Origin: Sphingomonas naphthae
Lineage (GTDB): Bacteria > Pseudomonadota > Alphaproteobacteria > Sphingomonadales > Sphingomonadaceae
NCBI RefSeq assembly: GCF_028607085.1
Contig: NZ_CP117411.1
Span: forward strand, 1,550,001-1,614,000
DNA: 64,000 nt
Reading direction: 5' to 3'
Numbering within the stretch: the stretch's first letter is position 1; every line of letters begins with the position of its first letter. The notes beneath the pieces were generated by a model, which was not told where the DNA came from, made no database searches, and saw only the letters and a list, made by a program, of their open reading frames with translations. This document shows positions 58,612 to 64,000 of the stretch, piece after piece. A program made the position numbers and the translations under genes.

Positions 58612-59165
58612 TTGGTCAGGATTTCCTTTTCCTTCGACAGCGTGGCAGCGTCGATATCGGCGATCGTCGTGTCGGTGATCTTCTGAAGCTCGGTCTCGCG
58701 GCGCTTGCGCTCGTCCTCGCCGAACTCGCCCTTCTTCTCGTCGGTCTTGAGCGCGTCCATGCCGTCGCGGCGCACGTTGCGCGCGGCGATCTTGGCCTTC
58801 TCCGAATATTGGTTGGCGAGCTTCGCCAGTTCCTTGCGACGCTCCTCGGTCAGATCGGGGATCGGCAGGCGCAGCGTCTGGCCATCGACGATCGGGTTGA
58901 GGCCGAGGCCGGCCGAGCGGATCGCCTTGTCGACCGGGCCGACGTTCGACTTGTCCCACACCTGCACCGACAGCAGGCGCGGTTCCGGCGCGGAGACGGT
59001 GGCGACCTGCACGATCGGCATCATCGCGCCATAGACTTCCACCTTGACCGGATCGAGGAGGGTGACAGAGGCGCGGCCGGTCCGCAGGCCCTGGAGATCG
59101 TGCTTGAGCGAATCCACCGCGCCGGTCATGCGGCGTTCGATATCGGCCTTGTCATAGGCGGGCAT
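58608..59165 (-). CDS. frr: Ribosome recycling factor
   Basis: 185 residues from ATG 59165, normal length. Conserved [20 protein letters not shown] and [20 protein letters not shown], then [31 protein letters not shown]. Splits post-termination ribosomes together with EF-G. It overlaps uppS. Confidence 0.97.
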   Translation of the reverse strand: MPAYDKADIERRMTGAVDSLKHDLQGLRTGRASVTLLDPVKVEVYGAMMPIVQVATVSAPEPRLLSVQVWDKSNVGPVDKAIRSAGLGLNPIVDGQTLRLPIPDLTEERRKELAKLANQYSEKAKIAARNVRRDGMDALKTDEKKGEFGEDERKRRETELQKITDTTIADIDAATLSKEKEILTK

Positions 59166-59191
59166 GGGAATTTCCTCGGTCTGTCCTTGGC

Positions 59192-59914
59192 TTACGCGGC
59201 CGCCTGGACGGTCGTCGCGGTGGCTTCGCCCGCCAACACACGCACCAGATTGCCGCGTTCGCGGATGTTGAATACCACGATCGGGATGTTGTTGTCGCGG
59301 CAAAGTGCCACGGCGCTCGCGTCCATCACCTTCAGATTGGCCGCGAGAACCGTATCGTAAGTCACGGTTTCATAACGCTTCGCGCCCGGCACGGTCTTGG
59401 GATCGGCATCATAGACGCCATCGACCGACGTGCCCTTGAACAAGGCGTCGCACTTCATCTCGGCGGCGCGCAGCGCGGCACCGGAATCGGTGGTGAAGAA
59501 GGGGCTGCCGACACCGGCGGCGAAGATCACCACGCGGCCTTTTTCCAGGTGGCGATCGGCCCGGCGGCGGATGAAGGGCTCGCACACCGACGCCATCGGA
59601 ATGGCCGACTGGACGCGCGTTTCGATACCGATCTGCTCCAGCGCGTTCTGCACCGCCAGCGCGTTCATCACCGTCGCCAGCATGCCCATATAATCGGCGG
59701 TGGCGCGCTCGAAGCCCTTGGCGGCGGCGGCCAGGCCCCGGAAGATATTGCCCCCGCCCACGACGATGCACAGTTCGTAGCCCATCGCCTTGGCATCGGC
59801 GATCTCGCCCGCGACGCGGCCGGTGACGGCGGGATCGATCGACAGACCGCCCTCCCCCATCAACACTTCGCCCGACAGCTTCAGCAGGATCCGTTTGAAG
59901 CGCGGGGCTGTCAT
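59192..59914 (-). CDS. pyrH: UMP kinase
   Basis: 240 residues from ATG 59914. [50 protein letters not shown] and [19 protein letters not shown] are UMPK motifs. Phosphorylates UMP to UDP. Precedes frr by 26 bp. Confidence 0.96.
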   Translation of the reverse strand: MTAPRFKRILLKLSGEVLMGEGGLSIDPAVTGRVAGEIADAKAMGYELCIVVGGGNIFRGLAAAAKGFERATADYMGMLATVMNALAVQNALEQIGIETRVQSAIPMASVCEPFIRRRADRHLEKGRVVIFAAGVGSPFFTTDSGAALRAAEMKCDALFKGTSVDGVYDADPKTVPGAKRYETVTYDTVLAANLKVMDASAVALCRDNNIPIVVFNIRERGNLVRVLAGEATATTVQAAA

Positions 59915-59996
59915 GCGGGGGTCTGTGTCCGTTTCGTCTGGAGGAAGTGCCACCTTAGGGCGGCGCTCGGAGGGGGGAAACCCCAAACATGACGAT

Positions 59997-60040
59997 CCCG
60001 CCGCCCATCCGTCGCAATGCTGCGGCGGACGGACGGCGGG
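59997..60040 (-). terminator. Hairpin between tsf and pyrH
   Basis: CCCGCCG (59997-60003) pairs with CGGCGGG (60034-60040) and further inner pairs are possible. It lies 13 bp past the tsf stop on the transcribed strand but has no clear U tract, so it may attenuate rather than terminate. Confidence 0.35.
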
Positions 60041-60052
60041 ACGGTCAGGCGA

Positions 60053-60976
60053 TCAGACGCCGGCGGCCGCGGCCACTTCGGCGGCGAAGTCGCTCGTTTC
60101 CTTCTCGATGCCTTCGCCGAGCTGGAAGCGGACATAGTCCGTCAGCACGATCGTGCCACCGGCGGCCTTGGCGGCGGCGGCGATGACGTCGGCGATCTTC
60201 GACTTGTTATCCATGACGAAGATCTGGCTGAGGAGTGCCGCTTCCTTGCGGAACTTGGCGACCGCGCCCTCGATCATCTTCTCGATGATGTTGGCGGGCT
60301 TGCCCGATTCGGCGGCCTTTTCGGACGCGATCGCGCGCTCGCGCTCGACCAGCGCCTCGTCGAGGCCCTCTTCGTGCAGCGCCAGCGGGCTGGCGGCGGC
60401 GATGTGCATCGCCAGTTGCTTGCCGAGCGCCTCGATGTCGGCGAGCGGGGCATCACCCTCGAGCGCGACCAGCACGCCGATCTTGCCGAGGCCCGGGCCG
60501 GCGGCGTTGTGGACGTAAGGCACCACGGCGCCCTGCTTCACTTCGACGACCTTCGCGCGGCGCAGCGTCTGGTTCTCGCCGATGGTGGCGATGTTGGCGG
60601 TCAGCTTCTCGGAGACCGTGCCGCCGCCCGGATAGGTGGCGTTGGCCAGCGCCTCGATGCTGCCGTCGCCGGCGAGCGCCAGCTGGGTGACGGTGCGCAC
60701 GAAATCCTGGAACTGGTCGTTCTTCGACACGAAGTCGGTCTCGGAATTGACCTCGACGGCCGCGCCCTTGGTGCCCTGCACGGCGACGCCGACGAGGCCC
60801 TCGGCCGCGACGCGGCCCGACTTCTTGGCGGCGGTGGCCAGGCCCTTGGCGCGCAGCCAGTCGACCGCGGCTTCCATGTCGCCGTTGTTCTCGACCAGCG
60901 CCTTCTTGCAATCCATCATGCCGGCGCCCGAGCGCTCGCGCAGATCCTTGACGGCCGCAGCGGTGATATCCGCCAT
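60053..60976 (-). CDS. tsf: Elongation factor Ts
   Basis: 307 residues from ATG 60976. N-terminal UBA-like [40 protein letters not shown], core with [20 protein letters not shown] and [11 protein letters not shown]. Nucleotide exchange factor of EF-Tu. Downstream of rpsB as usual. Confidence 0.97.
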   Translation of the reverse strand: MADITAAAVKDLRERSGAGMMDCKKALVENNGDMEAAVDWLRAKGLATAAKKSGRVAAEGLVGVAVQGTKGAAVEVNSETDFVSKNDQFQDFVRTVTQLALAGDGSIEALANATYPGGGTVSEKLTANIATIGENQTLRRAKVVEVKQGAVVPYVHNAAGPGLGKIGVLVALEGDAPLADIEALGKQLAMHIAAASPLALHEEGLDEALVERERAIASEKAAESGKPANIIEKMIEGAVAKFRKEAALLSQIFVMDNKSKIADVIAAAAKAAGGTIVLTDYVRFQLGEGIEKETSDFAAEVAAAAGV

Positions 60977-61091
60977 GTCCTTGTCCTTTCTTTGGGTGCG
61001 GGGAGGATGAAGCTGCTCCACCCTCAACCCGTTACAGGCTGATGACTTGGCCGGGCGCCCGCCGCGAAAAGCGGGCGCCCGGTATCAGGGT

Positions 61092-61844
61092 TCAGGCCAG
61101 CGCTTCTTCGGCCGGCGCGTCTACGGCGGCGCCGAGATCCTCGCCACGGGCGATGCGGCCACCGGTGTTGCCACGGGTCGCGGCGGCGGCGATCGCGTCG
61201 CAATACAGGCGGATGGCCCGCGAGGCGTCATCGTTGGCCGGGATCGGGAAGGCGATACCGTCGGGCGAGACGTTCGAATCGAGGATCGCCACGACCGGGA
61301 TGCCCAGCGTGTTGGCTTCCTTGATCGCCAACTCTTCCTTGTTGGCGTCGATCACGAACATCACGTCGGGGATGCCGCCCATGTCGCGGATGCCGCCCAG
61401 CGACAGCTCGAACTTGTCGCGCTGGCGGGTGAGCTGAAGGATTTCCTTCTTGGTCAGGCCGTGAATGTCGCCGGCGAGCTGCTCTTCCATCGCCTTGAAG
61501 CGCTTGATCGAGCCCGAGATCGTCTTCCAGTTGGTGAGCATCCCGCCCAGCCAGCGATGGTTGACGAAATGCTGGCCCGAAGCGCGCGCGGCCTCGGCAA
61601 TCGGCTCCTGCGCCTGGCGCTTGGTGCCGACGAACAACACCTTGCCGCCGCTCGCGACGGTCTGGCTGATGAAGTCGAGCGCGCGCGCGAACAGCGGCAC
61701 GGTCTGCGACAGATCGATGATGTGGATACCGTTACGATCGCCGAAGATGTAGGGCTTCATCTTCGGGTTCCAGCGGTGCGTCTGGTGACCGAAATGCGCG
61801 CCCGATTCGAGCAGCGCCTGCATGGAGACGGTAGGGACCGCCAT
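61092..61844 (-). CDS. rpsB: 30S ribosomal protein S2
   Basis: 250 residues from ATG 61844 behind AAGGAGA. Conserved [60 protein letters not shown] and [20 protein letters not shown]. First gene of the rpsB-tsf unit. Confidence 0.97.
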   Translation of the reverse strand: MAVPTVSMQALLESGAHFGHQTHRWNPKMKPYIFGDRNGIHIIDLSQTVPLFARALDFISQTVASGGKVLFVGTKRQAQEPIAEAARASGQHFVNHRWLGGMLTNWKTISGSIKRFKAMEEQLAGDIHGLTKKEILQLTRQRDKFELSLGGIRDMGGIPDVMFVIDANKEELAIKEANTLGIPVVAILDSNVSPDGIAFPIPANDDASRAIRLYCDAIAAAATRGNTGGRIARGEDLGAAVDAPAEEALA

Positions 61845-61977
61845 GATATTTCTCCTTACCCGGTTAACCGCTGCGGAACAGTGACTTCGGCGTCTCGCGA
61901 CGTCTGAAGCACCGGTATGTGCGTCCCGCATGTGGAATGGCAGCGCGCTTAATCGCGTTTTTCGCACAGATCAAGTG

Positions 61978-62007
61978 TTGACTTGAGGAACATATCATGA
62001 ACATAAG
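61978..62007 (+). promoter_or_regulatory. Promoter with embedded LexA (SOS) box
   Basis: TTGACT (61978-61983) and CATAAG (62002-62007, 18-bp spacer; ACATAA with 17 bp also possible) point to the gene at 62078. The spacer contains GAAC (61988-61991), seven bases, GAAC (61999-62002), which on the other strand is GTTC-N7-GTTC, the alphaproteobacterial LexA operator. rpsB, divergent, is an unlikely target. Confidence 0.65.
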
Positions 62008-62077
62008 GAACAACGACAGGGCGTGACGGTTTCGTGACCAAGCGATTACCGCCCGCCCCGAAAGGGAGGTTCTTCCG

Positions 62078-62317
62078 ATGCTTCAAATGGTTGCGACCCT
62101 GTTTTATGCCACGACCGGCCTGCTGGCCCTGGCCGTGATCGCGCAGGCCCTGCTTGATTATCGCGACGAGATCCGCGTGGCGCTTACCGGGCGCAATGCG
62201 CCAGCGGCCAATGTGGCGCGGGTGCGTCTGGTGGGCCGGCCGCGCCGGACCCGGTCGATCAGGATGCGTCCGAACTCGCTGGCGGAAGGCTCCGCCCCGC
62301 TGCGCGCTGCCGCCTGA
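62078..62317 (+). CDS. Small single-pass membrane protein under probable SOS control
   Basis: 79 residues from ATG 62078 behind AAAGGGAGG. One N-terminal membrane helix (VATLFYATTGLLALAVIAQA, residues 5-27), then YRDEIRVALTG and a basic, disordered tail (VGRPRRTRSIRMRP). No known domain. A small bitopic SOS-regulated membrane protein is the profile of division inhibitors such as Caulobacter SidA, but no sequence similarity is claimed. Its end overlaps the convergent pssA by 59 bp. Confidence 0.62.
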   Translation: MLQMVATLFYATTGLLALAVIAQALLDYRDEIRVALTGRNAPAANVARVRLVGRPRRTRSIRMRPNSLAEGSAPLRAAA

Positions 62318-63086
62318 TGCGGCCATAGCTGCGGGCCGAGAAAGGGATCGTCGCCGCATAGACGATCATCAACCCGCTCGCCGTGACCCACGGCGCGGTC
62401 AGCAGCGATCCACCGACCAGCGCCACCACCACCAGCAAGGCCAGTCGCCACTCGCGGCGCAGGCGGATCGATCCCCAACTGTAGGTTGCCACGCTCGACA
62501 CCATCAGGAAGGCGCACAGTAGGGTCCACGGCGCCACGACGTAGAGCGAGCGGATGCTGTCTTCGCCGGTCGCCAGCCACAGGATGATCGGCAACAAGGT
62601 CATGCCCGCGCCGGTGGGGGCCGGGACGCCGGTGAGGAAGCCGGCCGACTTCATCGGCTGCTCCTCGGCATCCAGGCTGGAATTGAAGCGGGCCAGGCGC
62701 AGCGCGCAGCACACCGCATGGCTCAGCGCCACGATCCAGCCGAATTTGGGCCAGGTTTGGAGGATCCACAGATAGAGGATCACCGCCGGCGACACGCCGA
62801 AGGCGATCACGTCGGACAGCGAATCGAGTTCTGCGCCGAAGCGGCTCTGGCCGTTGAGCAGGCGGGCGATGCGCCCGTCGAGCCCGTCCAGCACACCGGC
62901 GCCGGCGATCATCGCCACCGCCAGCATCCAGTGGGTCACGTCCCCGCTCTGCGCGGCGGCTATGGCGAAGCGCACGCCGGTCAGGCCGAAGCACAAAGCG
63001 AGCGCGGTCACCGCATTGGGCGGCAACGCCCGCAACGGGATACCGCGACGCTCGCTCGGGCGGGCTCGGGAAAGCGGGGGACGCAT
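62259..63086 (-). CDS. pssA: CDP-diacylglycerol--serine O-phosphatidyltransferase
   Basis: 275 residues from ATG 63086. CDP-alcohol phosphatidyltransferase motif DGLDGRIARLLNGQSRFGAE followed by LDSLSD, giving the D-G-x2-A-R-x8-G-x3-D-x3-D set. About eight membrane helices. It makes phosphatidylserine for the psd product encoded 13 bp upstream. Confidence 0.93.
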   Translation of the reverse strand: MRPPLSRARPSERRGIPLRALPPNAVTALALCFGLTGVRFAIAAAQSGDVTHWMLAVAMIAGAGVLDGLDGRIARLLNGQSRFGAELDSLSDVIAFGVSPAVILYLWILQTWPKFGWIVALSHAVCCALRLARFNSSLDAEEQPMKSAGFLTGVPAPTGAGMTLLPIILWLATGEDSIRSLYVVAPWTLLCAFLMVSSVATYSWGSIRLRREWRLALLVVVALVGGSLLTAPWVTASGLMIVYAATIPFSARSYGRIRRQRAAGRSLPPASSDAS

Positions 63087-63099
63087 CGATCGCGCCGCC

Positions 63100-63834
63100 C
63101 TAGAGCGGCTGCCCCTCGACGAGGGTGGTTTCCCCGAAGCGGCCCAGCACCGTCTCGCCGGCGATGCACCGCTGGCCGAGCGCAACGCGGGGCGCGGTGC
63201 CTTCGGGCAGGAACACGTCGACCCGGCTGCCGAAGCGGATCAGGCCGATGCGCTGGCCCTTGGCGACGATATCGCCGTCCTTCACGAAGGGCACGATGCG
63301 GCGGGCGACGAGGCCGGCGATCTGGGTGAAGCCGATGCGGCGCCCCTCCCCGTCCTCGACCAATATGTGCTGGCGCTCATTCTCCTCGCTGGCCTTGTCG
63401 AGGCTGGCGTTGAGGAACTTGCCCGAAATATAGACCACGCGGCGGACGATGCCGGCCACCGGCGCGCGATTGATGTGCACGTCGAACACCGACATGAAGA
63501 TCGACACGCGCACCATCGGCAGGTCGCCCAGCGCGTCCGGCCCGGCCAGCTCGCGCGGCACGGGCACGCGCTGGATCATCGTCACCAGCCCGTCGGCGGG
63601 CGAAATGATCAGTTCCTTGTCCTTCGGCACCGAGCGGATCGGATCGCGGAAGAAGGCGGCGACCCACAGGGTCACGCCTGCCATCGGCCAGGCGAGGGTT
63701 TCCCATGCGCACCAGGCGAGGATCAAAGTGATCGCGGCGGCGATCACGACATATTTGCGGCCTTCGGGGTGGATCGCGGGCCAGCGCCATTCGGCACTGG
63801 GGGTTCCGGCGCCGGTCGGTTCGATCGAGCTCAT
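63100..63834 (-). CDS. psd: Phosphatidylserine decarboxylase, short type
   Basis: 244 residues from ATG 63834. N-terminal membrane helix ([20 protein letters not shown]), [41 protein letters not shown] and [13 protein letters not shown], where the Gly-Ser bond is the self-cleavage site that forms the pyruvoyl cofactor. Makes phosphatidylethanolamine. Operon with pssA. Confidence 0.94.
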   Translation of the reverse strand: MSSIEPTGAGTPSAEWRWPAIHPEGRKYVVIAAAITLILAWCAWETLAWPMAGVTLWVAAFFRDPIRSVPKDKELIISPADGLVTMIQRVPVPRELAGPDALGDLPMVRVSIFMSVFDVHINRAPVAGIVRRVVYISGKFLNASLDKASEENERQHILVEDGEGRRIGFTQIAGLVARRIVPFVKDGDIVAKGQRIGLIRFGSRVDVFLPEGTAPRVALGQRCIAGETVLGRFGETTLVEGQPL

Positions 63835-63977
63835 GATGCGCGTTGTAGGTGGATGGGACACCCATGACAATCGCAACCGGCAGGTGGTGAGCGCGCAACC
63901 GGCGGTTGATCCCGGCGGATCATCACCCTACAGCCGCGCGCAACCCACACTTTGGCAGTATGAGGAAGCGGCGCGAT

Positions 63978-64000
63978 ATGGCGAAGATCAAGGTAAACAC
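63978..64000 (+). CDS. Start of a gene, probably isocitrate dehydrogenase
   Basis: ATG 63978 behind AGGAAGCGG opens MAKIKVN before the window ends. NADP-dependent isocitrate dehydrogenases of alphaproteobacteria begin MAKIKV. Seven codons are too few for certainty. The 143 bp between it and psd hold no other gene. Confidence 0.4.

Overview
The window is high-GC alphaproteobacterial DNA, most likely from Sphingomonas or a close relative. The evidence is the chromosomal gene order rpsB-tsf-pyrH-frr-uppS-cdsA-dxr-rseP-bamA-skp-fabZ, proteins of sphingomonad type, and two exact GTTC-N7-GTTC LexA boxes, the alphaproteobacterial form. In the bamA cluster skp runs directly into fabZ and rpmE follows. 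The lipid A genes lpxD and lpxA, which usually sit there, are absent, which fits sphingomonads that replace LPS with glycosphingolipids.

Layout. 1-877: end-truncated MltB-type lytic transglycosylase. 972-1059: tRNA-Ser(UGA), whose 3' end is the attachment site of a complete-looking prophage of about 44.6 kb between 20-bp att cores at 1046-1065 and 45596-45615. 45635-64000: chromosome again, with a DUF5990-like gene, katG, a VanZ-like gene, xdhC-like gene, rpmE, the envelope/translation cluster, pssA-psd and the first codons of a probable icd.

The prophage is an HK97-like, probably cos-packaged siphophage. It has an integrase; a leftward early operon of twelve mostly start/stop-overlapping genes (2486-6734); a CI-type S24 repressor facing a YdaS/Cro-like protein; a primase, DnaB helicase, DUF1376 replication block and NusG-like factor (7924-11879); a packaging block interrupted by an IS5-family element exactly at the terS/terL junction; head and tail genes with a lambda-like G-GGA-AAT frameshift; a 1515-residue tape measure; a tail protein ending in an SGNH hydrolase; and lysis genes.

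Two accessory zones follow. 37815-40257 is a leftward set of five genes: secreted protein, winged-helix regulator, polytopic membrane protein, small helical protein, membrane-anchored LuxR-type HTH protein. 40373-45399 carries a BrnT/BrnA toxin-antitoxin pair, a Mom-like DNA-modification gene behind five consecutive hairpins, an AT-rich pair made of a STAS-GHKL ATPase and a separate DUF4325/STAS-like protein, two YozE-like proteins, and a HIRAN-domain gene behind a LexA box.

The best candidates for undescribed biology are the STAS-GHKL/DUF4325 pair, the structured mom leader, and outside the prophage a 79-residue membrane protein (62078-62317) whose promoter spacer contains a LexA box, reminiscent of SOS-induced division inhibitors. 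All functional statements come from reading the translated sequences; no database search was run.
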